Assembly: GCA_023053575.1 (NCBI GenBank)
Contig: JAKZAP010000014.1
Coordinates: 20,548,938-20,612,937 of the forward strand
Direction: 5' to 3'
Source of the DNA: Branchinecta lynchi
Lineage: Eukaryota; Arthropoda; Branchiopoda; Anostraca; Branchinectidae
Length of the DNA: 64,000 nucleotides
Positions 32,747 to 43,818 of the stretch are shown here, piece by piece (within the stretch, counting starts at the first letter, position 1; each line of letters opens with the position of its first letter). The notes under the pieces are model-generated. The model ran no database searches. It was not told the DNA's origin and saw only the letters and a program-made list of their open reading frames with translations. A program made the translations under genes and the position numbers.

Positions 32747-33430
32747 TATAAAAAGTTTCTTCTTATAAAGATTAAAGTTAACTGCAGTATTTGCTACTCA
32801 GACTCATCTTATCGCTATTTGGTATTAATCTTACCTGCGTAGAGGTAAGATTATACGGAAACACTTTTAAGCATTGTCCTAATAGGTGTAATAAGGTGTA
32901 TTACGGCGTATAAGACTTATTACAGATTCCTCTTTTCCTCGGAGCGCGCTGTAATAAGGTGAATAAGGAGAATAGACTAGCGTTCTATTCTGGCTTATGC
33001 AGGGCCAATCTGATCGCTTGGTTGGTTCCGCCAGCGGGCCGAGGAAAGGAGCAGCGTCGTCAGGGTTGCCACGGGAAGCAGTAAAGTTATACTTTGTTGG
33101 AAGCTGAAGAAACAACTTTTCTTCAAAATAACACGTTTTGTTCTGTTGCGACTGCTTAATGCTACTTCGAAGACCAACGCTGCCCATCCGTAGATTTAAC
33201 TGCTTTTTATAATATATTGGGCATCAAGTTGTACTGGTGTACTTCAAGTAACACTAGAACACTTTTCTTATCTTCAGAAACTCGAAACACTGTATGACCT
33301 TAGCAACACTGCTCGCTGCATTGATAAGAGCCTCTCGGGTTCGTATTTGAACGGGCGTGTGTATTAAGACGTAAACATCGCGTATAGCGTTATTCAGCTT
33401 ATTACACCTATTAGGACGACGCTTTACAGT
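32747..33430 (+). mobile_element. Decayed Tc1/mariner-like MITE, copy e, split by a larger MITE
   Basis: CACTATAAAAAGTTTCTTC at the left and CTTTACAGTA at the right are decayed termini of the mariner-like family, with TTTGCTACTCAGACT inside. The element at 32876-33417 lies within its right end. Confidence 0.55.
32876..33417. mobile_element. GTCCTAATAGG-family MITE
   Basis: GTCCTAATAGGTGTAATAAG at the left is matched by CTTATTACACCTATTAGGAC at the right: 20-bp perfect inverted termini. Length is about 542 bp. The 102-codon minus-strand frame inside has no recognisable domain. Confidence 0.8.
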
Positions 33431-33804
33431 ACAAGCAGCTTTGTCAAAACGTGCATTTTCTTCTTGAGATCTTCTGCTGTAGGATGTTTAGAGGGGTCCA
33501 GGAACCACGTCTGCTAAGGGTCCTCCAGTAGAAAAAGTCCCGCTATTGTGCAAATGAAGAACAAAGAAAAACAACATGTCTGATGTCTTCCACTCACAAA
33601 GAGAGGACAGGATGATACCCCACTTATAAACCCTTTCTTTGCTACGGATGGAATGCCGGAGGGCAGTCTAAAAAGGTGGAGCTCTTGTCATGTAGAAAAG
33701 AACTGACGTCGTATTCTTGTCAACACATGGATTTTTAGGATTCGTCTACTATGGCCTTGTGTCACACATAACAAGCACAATTTCGAACTTGAGGGATTTA
33801 TTAT
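33431..33804 (+). other. Intronic, no feature recognised
   Basis: Nothing can be assigned. Confidence 0.4.
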
Positions 33805-34165
33805 TTTGTAGGAATGGTGGGCAACTAATTCATGGTATCCTACGAACTACGTCACCAAAAGTGATTGTTTATTTTGGTAATTTAGTGCGTAAAGCACTCG
33901 AGTTGAGAAGAGTGTTTATCAGTTATTAGTTTTCCATATTATATTATTTATTCATACCGTTCCGTCCTGGCCGAATGGGTTAGCGTGCCGAACTCCCAAG
34001 CGAAGGGTCGCTGGTTCGAGTCTCGTGCCACGGGACTCACGGAAAGGGTCAGATTTTAGGAGCCGTCTACTATGGCCTTGTATTTTAGCGGCTGGGTTTT
34101 GCGATAAGACTTTGGGAGACTGACAAGATTATCTAGTCAGCCTGGATAACGTCCCTTTTTTTCGC
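33805..34165 (+). mobile_element. tRNA-derived SINE-like repeat, copy 2
   Basis: 33805-33965 (TATTATTTTGTAGGAATGGT and TTTGGTAATTTAGTGCGTAA) and the head GGCCGAATGGGTTAGCGTGC followed by GGTCGCTGGTTCGAGTCTC are shared with 36475-36840. The head has A- and B-box-like segments but no good cloverleaf. Confidence 0.65.
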
Positions 34166-35202
34166 CAATAGGTCAAAGTTTGAAGCCTAGATTGCAACAC
34201 CAGTTTTCATTATTGCTCCTTCTTTCCGCTCTCACCCCCGAAATGGAATAAAATTATAAGGAGGGAAGGAGCGAGGAGCTCATCAATTCAGTTTAGCTGA
34301 AGCTCCTTTGTGATGGCCTGAGGTTTGAAATAGAGAAACAAGAAATACAATTAAAAAGAAAATATTAGGGGGGAAGAATAGTAAATGCCACATGGGTTTA
34401 TTTTCAAAAGTTAAGTGACTTAAATAGTTTGAAAGTGAGTAAAATAGATTTGAATTAACGTCACTGAGGGATGGAGTAGTAGCCACAAAAAAGATATGAT
34501 TTTCTTTTAATAAAAAAATAAGTTGAATTAGAGAAGATGCTACAGGTGAAAAAAAAATTGAAAAAAAATGCATAACTAGGTCAACCACATCAAGGGCTGA
34601 TCCGCACCTTTCTGCTAAAGTCCCTGTTGTCTCTTTCTCGCCACCCAGTTTGATTGGCCCTTCTCCCGCTTTTACTCCTCCCAAAGCAGAAGAAAAGTAC
34701 AAGGACAATAACACTTGCATCTTGTCCTATTCATCAGTCTACTCTACTATACGTTTGTTTATATCCCTCTTCAGTTTTCTTCCTTGGTCTTTTTCTCCCC
34801 ACGTGCTCCCCCGCGACGAACTATTACCTTTTTCTTTGTTGTCCGATATTCTAATCTGCGCCCTTCACAGATCTGTATCGATCATGTAGTCTCATGGGCG
34901 TACTTTCCTTTTCGAAAGCGCACTAATTATGTTTGTCAAAATATTCCCGTAGGATCAGTTGTCATTGTTTTCCTAACAAGTGTTATGAGTCTTTTTCCGT
35001 CGGTTTTCCAAATTAACTCTGTTGCTCTCAGGAAACCTTTGCAATGCACTGTTTATACTGGCGCTGGGATAATACACACAGAAAGCCGGTTACGGCTTCG
35101 CTTCCTGTACTTGGTCGGAAAGCTACTGATTTTTGTTCCCCATTTTTATTTGCGATTTGTTCACGACTACTAATAAATTAGAATCGTGGAATTTCTGTCA
35201 AG
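34166..35202 (+). other. Intronic; dispersed repeat fragment at 34360-34500
   Basis: GGGGGAAGAATAGTAAAT to GGAGTAGTAGCCAC resembles 43990-44065. The 152-codon frame at 34715-35173 is hydrophobic and T-rich, without family signature, and is probably chance. Confidence 0.4.
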
Positions 35203-35690
35203 ATTTGTTGTTGTTGCATAAGTCCTCATTTAGAATATGCTTCACCGGTTTGGCATTCTTCTATTTCTGCAGAGGTCTCTGATCGCCTGGAAAATGTCAA
35301 AAAGAGAGCAGTGAGAATCATTCTGGGTGATCATAGTATTTCATATGACGAGGCTCTCATTAAACTTGACGTTCCTAAATTAACTGAATGCAGAAATTTC
35401 TTTCAAACAAATTTGGAGCTAAGATAATGTGTTCTCCCCAGATGGCCCATCTATTCCCTCCTCCCCTCCCGTACTCCGTGCGTCGGTCCGAGAGGAATAC
35501 TGGCAATCAGTTTTCTCCGTATCCTGCTAATTCTTCTGCCCAGTTTTTACGTAGTTTCACCCCATCATTTATTTCTGGCCATATCTTGTAAGTGTATTAG
35601 TTAACTTTTTTCGTGTCTGTGTATTTCGTAAAATGTTATTCCTCTTCTAGCTATTTTTTTAGCTATTTGGATTAAACTTGAAAGTATTCC
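35203..35690 (+). pseudogene. LINE reverse transcriptase C-terminus with TTGA-type 3' end
   Basis: The frame reads ISPHLEYASPVWHSSISAEV, then SDRLENVKKRAVRIILGDHS and a stop. After a frameshift it continues SERNTGNQFSPYPANSSAQ then FLRSFTPSFISGHIL and a stop at about 35589. LEYASPVWHS and RLENVKKRAVRII are hallmarks of the CR1/Jockey thumb region, and a final RSFTPSFI is the usual end of such ORFs. The 3' region repeats that at 41413-41690. The catalytic part is missing. Confidence 0.8.
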
Positions 35691-35930
35691 TTCAGCCTAA
35701 GCTGAGTGTGAATCACATTTGATGACGCCAAACCGTCAGCTGATTTCGGCCCTTATCGACAAGGGTCCTCTTCAGGCTTTAGGTGACTAACGAACCTCCA
35801 ATCACATTTTTTTTTAATGTAGCCTACATATCACGTTTCTATGTCATATATTTAGTATAACCAATCAGATCGCTGGTTCGTTCTTGTAGCTACAGCCTGA
35901 ACAGAGCCCTTGCCAAGAAGGGCCGAAATG
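35691..35930. repeat. Hammerhead-like hairpin repeat, inverted pair
   Basis: On the minus strand 35744-35775 reads CTGAAGA, then a GGACCCTT..AAGGGCC hairpin, then GAAA: the layout of a hammerhead core. On the plus strand 35896-35928 carries CTGAACA, GAGCCCTTGCCAAGAAGGGC and CGAAA. 35686-35715 carries the family end GTATTCCTTCAGCC. No convincing third stem was found, so self-cleavage is unproven. Confidence 0.5.
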
Positions 35931-36235
35931 TTTTAGGAAAGGAGCTAAAAAATTATGGTAAGATGATGCATAAAATGGCTAAATACACGAGATTATAATT
36001 AATCATCGTTCTTTTTGTTATTTCGTTGTTGTTTTTTTATTTATGGATTGTTTTTGCAAGTTGCATAATTCACTTAACTCGCTTTATGGATGATTGAACA
36101 ATTTAATAAATGACCCATCAACTGGTCAGAAAAAAAAAAAGTAGACTATACAGATGACAACTTGTTTAGTAAATACTCCTTGAGCTGACTTGGAAACATA
36201 TATCCATTCAATGTAAAAACATAACATCAGCTACA

Positions 36236-36300
36236 AATGCTTTGGCAGCGATATTTCGGCCCTTCTTGGGAAGTGTCCTCGTCAGGCTGTCGAACGTCAT
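36236..36300 (-). repeat. Hammerhead-like hairpin repeat, single copy
   Basis: Minus strand 36285 to 36254 reads CTGACGA, a GGACACTTCCCAAGAAGGGC hairpin and CGAAA. It is the same family as 35744-35775, with a compatible CTGANGA/GAAA core. Confidence 0.5.
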
Positions 36301-36474
36301 GGAGAACGTTGGATACCAAAGAAACGAGCGTCGAACATGCAATAATATATAATATTATTGTTTACATATATTATTGATATATCTATTAATATATCTTAAT
36401 GTATATTATTGTTTTACTGATATAAGGGATTTTTCAAGCCTATTGGCTAAGATCGCACGATTTCGCATTTCAGG

Positions 36475-36840
36475 GATTTTTTATTTTGTGGGAATGGTGG
36501 GATGGTATCCTACGAAACGACGTCACCAAAAGTGATTGTTTATTTTGGTAATTTAGTGCGTAAAGCGCTCGAGTTGATAAGTGTTGTTTATTAGTTATTA
36601 GTTTTCCATGTTATATTATTTATTAATACCGAATACGGTCTGGCCGAATGGGTTAGAGTGCCGAACTCCAAAGCGAAGGGTCGCTGGTTCGACTCTAGAG
36701 TCACGGGAACCGTCGATTTTCCCCGACCAAGTATCGCTCTCCCGGCTGAGGGCGGAGTATCAGCACTACGCGAACCTTAACCTATTTGCATGCGAAAGTT
36801 TGCTTTATGTAGCCTATACGGCCTTCGGCTTTCAATTGGC
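36475..36840 (+). mobile_element. tRNA-derived SINE-like repeat, copy 3
   Basis: Closely matches 33805-34040: GGTGGGATGGTATCCTACGA, the head CTGGCCGAATGGGTTAGAGT and GGTCGCTGGTTCGACTCTAG. Its body CCCGGCTGAGGGCGGAGTAT also resembles the SINE-like unit at 15593-15850. Confidence 0.65.
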
Positions 36841-36869
36841 TTAGTTTCTGTTAGTCTCCCATTGTCTCA

Positions 36870-37135
36870 TAGGTAGGTAGGTAGGTTTTTATTTTTAACC
36901 AAAAACATTAAAAATAAAATAAAATAACACTACTAATATCCCATTGCAGCAAAAAGAAAGTCCTAAGGACTTGTGCTGCAATTTATTAATACTACTTGTA
37001 TCTAATAAATAAATAACTAAACATAACAACTTATTATCCACCTAGCCTATGACTTAAATAACAAACAATTAAACGTGAACACTACACGCAACAAGAATCC
37101 TTAATATTTACTCATTACCAGTTTCATAATCAACA
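36870..37135 (-). mobile_element. LINE 3' end with ACCT tail, minus strand
   Basis: Begins AGGTAGGTAGGTAGGTTTTT (an ACCT tail on the minus strand), then an A-rich region and AGTCCTAAGGACTTGTGCTG. This is typical of a reversed, 5'-truncated LINE. Confidence 0.55.
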
Positions 37136-37369
37136 CTTGTGTAGATATAGTTGTAAACAGTCGGATCCAGAAGGTAGTTGATAACTTTCACTTTCTACTA
37201 CTGAGACATATGCAATACCTCCATTGCCTGAGCAGCAGATTGCAGATTTTCTACTCGTAGATCTGCGGATCTATTTTACTATGTCTGTCAATAAGTGCTG
37301 ATGGTGAGATATAGGGGGATAAACAGACACTAGTCCACTTGGAAGCGCTGAACAGGATATTATATAAAC

Positions 37370-38228
37370 CCGAGGAAAAATAAATCTCAAAATAGTAGTA
37401 TGAAGTTGTAGGAAAAAGTAGCATGCAGTACGAATTGATGCTACTACATGCTTCTGTGTCAAGGCTACCGTGCTACTGCATGCTACCAGGAATAAATTAT
37501 TCCTTCTGCCCAGCCCAACCTGACTGCGAATCATATTTGATAGTGCAAATCAAATCCGTTTTGCACTATCAAATAAGAACAAATTTAGTTGTTTTTGATG
37601 CTACTATTAGCAAGACTGAATGCTACTGTAGCAAGACACGATGATACTGGATACTACTGCTTAAAGTTTAACTGAAAAGGCCTGGGATAGGACTATCTAG
37701 TTACCCATCACTTACCCACTTAAATTGGCTTGAAGACCCGCTGAAAATGCGTTACTTCGTTGTTCCGCGATTCACGAATAATCGATTTTCAAATAGAGGA
37801 ATTTCCGTGTGATTTGTGGTACCTCTATGCGCTTGTATCTGTGTTCTATGCCTTACCAGAAAGTTTTTTTTTTTCTTTCAGCCACTAAGCAGTCTTCACC
37901 AAGCTCACCATTGCCCACTGAAAAGACGCGTTTGTGTTGAGATTAAAATTTCCCGCGGCATAGCAGAATTTACGTTGCGGCGCAACCGCAGATATTCTGA
38001 ACGTCATAGCTAGAGCAGATAATGGAAAAAAAATTCCTTAGCAGAATCCAAATTATTCAGTGTATTCAATTGAATGACACACAAATAAGTTGGCTTTTCT
38101 GTTAAACTTTAAGATTGGCCCAGTCTGAGGCACATCAAATGATGGTATTCTTTACTATTACAGATCAATACATGCGAATTTTTCGTACAACTATCATACA
38201 ACTACGCAAGCTACAAATTTTTCATCGG
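37370..38228 (+). mobile_element. CCGATG-family MITE, copy E, with two internal insertions
   Basis: Begins CCGAGGAAAAATAAATCTC and ends AAATTTTTCATCGG. A piece of about 110 bp from the hammerhead-like repeat family (37492-37600, with the hairpin TTTGATAGTGCAA..TTGCACTATCAAA) and a piggyBac-like MITE (37665-38108) interrupt it. Family blocks lie in order on both sides. Confidence 0.85.
37665..38108 (-). mobile_element. piggyBac-like MITE, copy 2, nested
   Basis: Ends AGTTTAACTGAAAAG and CTTTTCTGTTAAACT, with TTAA on both sides (37661-37664 and 38109-38112). Length is 444 bp, inverted relative to copies 1 and 3. The host MITE has a single TTAA at this place in other copies (CTACATAAGATTGG-type context), so the empty site can be inferred. 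Confidence 0.95.
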
Positions 38229-41200
38229 GAATAGAGTTTCACTAAGTTCTCTTCTATGCTCTGGGGACTAGAGTCGATTTATGTCATTGCAAGTAGTCAC
38301 TTTGTAATCCGCTTTCACATTGCAACAGGGCAACTTCGCCAACCCTTCAAAGCTTACTTTCACCATGACGTGTCCCTCCTTGTAATTCGCTGATCCAGAA
38401 CAAACAGCCCCCATTCCTGGGATTCCCCTAAGCCCCAACAAAGTGCTTCGATGCATCGATAAAAGGGAAATTCAGGTCTTGAACTCGAATAAACGGGGAA
38501 AAGGGCTTTTTCGATGCTGGGAAGTCAAGTCCTTTTGTTGACAAATGTATTAAGAAAGCTGGAACACAAGGAGTGGGATACTAATTATTGGAAAGGGGGT
38601 ATGCTAGATAAAGTGAGTGGGGAAAATGCAGTTAGTTTCTAGAGAGTGTTGCAACATTGTTTGAATAATAGCATGTTATTTTTTTATTGTAGGGGGGAGG
38701 GGGGAGTAACTACAGATTCCGAATTTCCGCTTACGGATTGGATTCGAAAATAGAAGATTCCAATGACTACGCTTCCGGCCGGATTTTCGGCACTTTCATT
38801 CAGTTGAAAAATCTCACCTGTGACTTCAGAGAAGACTAGGGTTTTGCGTTCGCCCGATTCTGATCGTCAAATTATTACCTTTAGGCGAAAGGTATTACGT
38901 ACCCCCTTCCCCCTTCACACAGAGGCCCTTCGGCCGTTACATGGACGTAAAAACTTGCGTATTTCTCCGTAACGTAAATGTTTTACGCAAATCCGGAGTT
39001 GAAATTCACTCAACTTAAGAAACGCAAAATAAGAAGAGGAAAGAGAAATTAAATAAAAAGGATGTACTTGACTAGAAGATTATAATTACAGTTCCATTTA
39101 TTAATCCATATCTTCAATCCAAACAAAAACAAAATATTGCTGGATATATATGATGTTAAATGGATCAACCAAGAGAATTGTTAGTATGTTTACAGTTGTA
39201 ACCTGTTATATAGACACAATTCAAGATTTTGAAATACAGTATCACGTAGGAATTAAAATGACAGGCTAAAAGAATTACAAAAATAAGATATAAGTTCCAA
39301 TTACAAAAGAATTACAAAAGTAAGATAAAAGTTTGTCCAGAAGAGACCTTAGTTACCTTCGACGATAGGGATGAAAAATTTACAATCAAAAGAAATTCCT
39401 AAATATCTCAAGTACGCCAGTCTGCAGGGGCGTCGTACATGAAGTATATGTCGAGGTATATGTACAGATAATAGCGACTGTTTCGGATTCGCTCCTGGTC
39501 AACTTGTCTATGTGCCATTTTTTGCAAATTTTGTGATTTTTCATGGTTGGCTCTAGGTCCCTCTGAAAGCTATGGGTGGGCAGTTACCCCCCCCCCCCCT
39601 CCAACCGAACGAAGCCCCTGTGTCTAGTGTTAATGTGCATAGCAACGATTCAGCATTGCTGCGAAAATTTGAACCATCTGCCAAGTGGTGTCTAATTTCG
39701 GACCGAGTTGGCTTACATTTCATGGCTCGCGCAATCGCATAAGTCTAGTAAAAATGCGTGACTGGGCAATCCACAGAGTGCATTACCTAGCCAGCGAAAT
39801 TTGATTAAAATTAGAGTAGGAGAGACGGATCACGTTTATACACCAGTGACAAGTTTTTGCTTTTTTTTCACTCGTTTTGCTTGCATAGCCTGGTAAAAAG
39901 CGACCAGACCGAAAGTAAAAGTTAGCATTTTATGTAAATGAGTGCTTTGTCTCGTCTACAGCAACAGCCATGTCCCCACCGTGTTCAGATGCGTATCTGT
40001 CACAGACATTTCAGGGCTAGGGCATTTTCACCTACCCCCTATAAGTTTCTCTCAAACCTGACTACTTCTGGAAAGATTTGGGTATGACCGGTACCCCCTT
40101 CAACTCTATGAAATTACCAAACATGTCTTACTACAGAACAGTACTGGTCAATAGTTTTTCCATTACATCACAACCTCGAAAAAAGAAATAAAACTAAAGT
40201 TTTTTTCCCGAGCTCACGAACTAGGGTGACCTACCACCTTCGTTGCTAAACAAAGAATGTCGGCTATCCGCCCTCGGGATACCTGTTTCATAGTTCATAA
40301 AAGCTATTGGGATGGTTTCCCACCTGCATCTGTAGGCGTAAGTAGTCTACAAGCGTAGGCCTAGTTTGCGCACAGGTAAAACAGGCAACTGAAATATGAT
40401 TTTCCCAGCGTCAGTGAACTAAATATGGGACTGGGTGAATCGAACAGCAAAATTTCACCTAGGCCATGAGATTTTTAGCTATCTAAACCAAATTGGAGAC
40501 ATGGGAAACTATAGCCGTAGAAAGATTTCTCGTTGTCCTCGGAAAATAGCCTATACTAGTCAGTACTGTATTATATTTACTAGTCTGTATTATATTATTT
40601 TTCCACTCGTTAATTTTATTTATAATTTTTCATTGACTTGCAGTTAGAACTCAGCTGTTTTTTGTAATGTATGTAGACTACCTTGTCCTAATATTCTCGC
40701 CCCAGAAATTATCTTTATGTCTGTTTTTTTTTTTTTTTTTTTTTTGACAGTTATTAATGGCTAGTATTGTATTATCTGTTTATAAAATTAGTTTTATTAA
40801 AGAAGTGCCGTTTTTGTATGACATTAGGATGTCTGGCACTTTCTTTAGCTCGAGTACTATTTCCGTTGCAATAGAATTCTACCTTACCTTCTCTTATACT
40901 AGAGTAATTTACAACTACTGCACAAGCCTCTGCACAGCCGGGGTTATTTTAAGACGGAAACTAAAACAAAGCAATAAGTGTTAAAAGGGAAAAGTGATAA
41001 TGAAAAAGGACAAGTATTTAACAGAATATTTGACATTGTTAGAGCTCATGTAACCAGATAATTTTGAACTGTGCCATTTTTCTCCGCTTGCTGTGTCAAA
41101 AGTCAACTACCGGTTACAAAGTAACTAACTAAATGCCAAAACACCCATTCAGAACACCTGTGTGGATTTTTTGGATTTCCATTTTACTATTTAGACCAAA

Positions 41201-41412
41201 ACTGCACTGTTCGCAACATAACCTGCAAGTTACCAGCAATTTTACAATTACAGACGAGTAGGATTTCTTCATAAGTGCTGCCTTGTTCAGGTTTCCAGTC
41301 GAATCCCCACAGTTTGCCTGACCACTTCTTGCCCAGTTGTTTTTTTTAAACTATTTTTTGTTTGGCAGATAACAGTGGAGTCTGCTGGTGAGCTAGTGAG
41401 CAGAAATACTCT
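38229..41412 (+). other. Intronic, no feature recognised
   Basis: Contains a G-run at 38692-38705, a C-run at 39585-39599, a poly-T of about 24 bases near 40722-40745, and CAGGGGCGTCGTACATG (39425), a possible single hAT-like end. No exon or complete element can be supported in these 3.2 kb. Confidence 0.4.
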
Positions 41413-41704
41413 TTCAAATAAGTTTGGAGCTAAGATAATCTGTTGTGCCCAGATGGCCCATCTATTCCCCCCTCCCGTCTTCCGTGCGTCGGTCCGAGAG
41501 GAATACTGGCAATCAGTTTTTTCCATATCCTGCTAATTCTTCTTCAAAATTTTTACGTAGTTTCATCCCATCATTTATTTCTGGTAAAATCTTGTAAGTG
41601 TATTAGTTAATTTGTTTCGTGTCTGTGTATATTTTGTAAATTTATATTCCACTTCTAGCTTTTAGCTATTTGGAATAAACTTGATTGATTGATTGATTGA
41701 TTGT
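41413..41704 (+). mobile_element. LINE 3' end with TTGA tail
   Basis: Matches 35400-35690: GGAGCTAAGATAATCTGTTG, CGTGCGTCGGTCCGAGAGGA and TTAGCTATTTGGAATAAACT, ending TTGATTGATTGATTGATTG. Only the last part of the ORF and the 3' region are present. Confidence 0.75.
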
Positions 41705-41908
41705 GAGTTCCACAGGTTGATTAATGTGCTTGTAGAGAAGGTCTGTGCTTGCCCGCCTGAGTAATGGCCTATCAGCTTTTTTTTAATGAACCCTGGTGTT
41801 TCTTCCTGTATTTGGCACAAGTAGGCTGGGTGGGATGTTGTTGCTCAAAATTGTGCACAGCAATCACATCACCGCAATTACTTCCATAGGTCATTGTGGG
41901 GATATTAA

Positions 41909-42280
41909 AGGACTCCTCGCACTATTTACTCTTCAACTTACATTATTTTAAGATACTCGAATACTTTAAAACTAGTCTGTGCTTTCAACAAATAACCCAC
42001 GGTTTTGGCTGTTTTAAGCCCTTTCCGAGACCCGTTGACTTATAGCGAAAACAGGGAAGCAATCCACATAACCGGTCTTTCTGATGGAAAAATTTCTCGC
42101 AGACAACCGTCGGCAGCGTGATACACATCGAAGGTAGCAAAACACGGCAAGACAGAAAATCAGCGTTGTTTTGTTAGAGGAGTTAGAACGTACCGTACGA
42201 AGTTGGGGTCTCCGGGTTTAGAAATATATGGAGTGATTATGGAAGTAGGTTGCATTAGTATTATAGGTAAGACAGGTCTT
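41909..42280 (+). mobile_element. Second TTAA-type MITE family, copy 2
   Basis: Close match to 10849-11209 (GGTTTTGGCTGTTTTAAGCC, GTCTCCGGGTTTAGAAATAT). Ends AGGACTCC and GACAGGTCTT, with TTAA at 41905-41908 and 42281-42284. Confidence 0.75.
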
Positions 42281-42284
42281 TTAA

Positions 42285-42668
42285 GGGCTTTGCGTTGTTC
42301 TGGGTATGGATGGAGTGCTTTGCATTCCTTTGACCATTTTTGTATCACGTCACTGGACACCTTCGATGAGGGGTTTGTGCATCTCGTATTGTGGGTAGTA
42401 CCAAGGGGGTACTTTCAGTATTTAAAATTACAGTTTTCGGAGAACAGGCCGAACAGGCCCCCCGTTACCACAGCGTCTCAAAATGTGCGTTGCAATGTTT
42501 TTCGAGATTGTCCTTTGATCTGACCACTCGATTTTATTTCTTTCCAGCAGATTCGCTGCTTGGGGGGGGGGGCATGGGGTTATCCCCTAGATTCCGGAAG
42601 GGAACAAAATCTCCAGCCTTAGTATTTTGTTGTTGGCCCTGACTAGGTCTCATAAGGCAGCATGCAAA
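42285..42668 (+). other. Intronic, no feature recognised
   Basis: A poly-G run is at 42562-42571. Nothing else was recognised. Confidence 0.4.
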
Positions 42669-42825
42669 CGCTGTAAAAAGTATCTCAGAATAAGGATGCA
42701 GTATTTGCTACTGGGATTAATCTTATCTCTATTGGGATAAGATTAATCCGAATCAGGGGTAATCTTATCTCAAGAAAGGTAAGATTAATCCCAGTAGCAA
42801 ATACTGCAAGATTTTTTTTACAGTG
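42669..42825 (+). mobile_element. Tc1/mariner-like MITE, copy d
   Basis: Begins CGCTGTAAAAAGTATCTC and ends TTTTTTTTACAGTG. It shows the internal foldback TTTGCTACTGGGATTAATC twice, as inverted halves. The flanking TA has been lost on both sides. Confidence 0.8.
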
Positions 42826-43444
42826 AAGTAATGAAGTTACTTAGAGGTATATTTGAGAACTACTTTCAGTTTGCACCGAAAACAGTAATTAGTTTGAGAA
42901 ACAAACCTGGGACGGGGGGGGGGGCAAACATTTATTTCCCCTCCCCCCCATTTAACGTTTATTGAAATGGCGCTTTTTCTTTCCGGTCTTTCCCAACCTA
43001 AAGAAGAAACTTTACATCCGTTATAATATTTCCGGTTTGAAAGATTCTCCTGTTTTTCCCTCTTGGTACAAAAATGAACCCTCCTGATTTCACTACTCAT
43101 TCAGTATTTCAGTCAGCCAGTCTTTCCGGTCGTGTTTTTTAAAACTTTTCTTTACACACATTTTTAAGACTTTCAGACGTAGAAAATGTACCCAGCACAC
43201 CTTCTCAACTTCCCGTCACATCACGGTCGTTCTAAGCTTCAGAGTCACTTTTAGTGTTTGTAGTGCGATTTCCTATTTGTTTTTCATATCTGTGTGTATT
43301 CCTCTGTTCTGTTCTTCTCAGTTAAAAGATAAAACAAACAAACTAGGTAGTGTGATTGAACCGAAGGCAAACGAGTAAGTCAATAGTCAGTTTTCATGGG
43401 AAAGTCTGTTCACCGCTTGTTTCTCAAACTATGTTCTCTCACAG

Positions 43445-43583
43445 GGCGTACGCTTCGACCCCGATATCCCACAAACCATTCGGCTTGAGTTTGCGAAGAG
43501 CAACACTAAAGTGAGCAAACCCAAGCAGCAAGCCTCACCACCCGCCGCAACGCACCCTGCACTTGTTCACCCTCTCACAGGCC
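43445..43583 (+). CDS. cpo: couch potato / RBPMS orthologue, exon C (end of RRM and linker)
   Basis: Encodes [18 protein letters not shown] then [20 protein letters not shown] and ALVHPLTG, 46 codons plus one base. The first 22 residues finish the RRM (strand 4, IRLEFAK); the rest is a proline- and alanine-rich linker likely to be disordered. The acceptor is TTCTCTCACAG and the donor GTGAGT, giving a phase 1 end. It follows exon B in frame (DLQ then GVRF), as in the family. A second good donor, GTGAGC, lies inside at 43511. TKVSKPK and [10 protein letters not shown] recall arthropod couch potato rather than vertebrate RBPMS (from memory). Confidence 0.96.
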
Positions 43584-43613
43584 GTGAGTAACCCCTTTTT
43601 ATCTCTTATGGTC

Positions 43614-43818
43614 CATTTACACACTGCGTAAAATCCGAGCGTATTTTGAAATCCGAGCGTATTTTACGCACGTTTTGAGCTTGAAAACATTTCTAGCAAT
43701 ACGGACGTATTTAAGAAATCGATCCGTTTTGTATCTAAATACGTCCGTATTGCTAGATTTCTTTTCAAGCTCAAAACGTGCGTAAAATACGCTCGGATTT
43801 TACGATGTGTGTAAACCC
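43614..43818. repeat. Long hairpin (foldback) just after exon C
   Basis: The left arm, about 43614-43712 (TTTACACACTGCGTAAAATC, ACGCACGTTTTGAGCTTGAA, TAGCAATACGGACGTATTTA), pairs with the right arm at 43735-43818 (TAAATACGTCCGTATTGCTA, TTCAAGCTCAAAACGTGCGT, GATTTTACGATGTGTGTAAA). The left arm has an internal duplication of about 19 bp (GAAATCCGAGCGTATTTT). It begins 31 bp after the exon C donor, so it would form a stable stem in the pre-mRNA. Confidence 0.9.

Noticed and set aside
33966..34040. tRNA gene
   Set aside because: A- and B-box-like segments are present, but the stems do not pair and the same unit recurs at 36637 and 15593, so it is a SINE head.
34715..35173. 152-codon hydrophobic open frame
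   Set aside because: Aromatic and serine-rich from T-rich DNA, without motif, and overlapping other frames; probably chance.
37816..38013. Open frame shared between two piggyBac-like MITE copies (LKRRVCV motif, also at 55297-55554)
   Set aside because: The similarity follows from DNA similarity of the element. Frames differ in start and end, and a third copy does not keep the frame.
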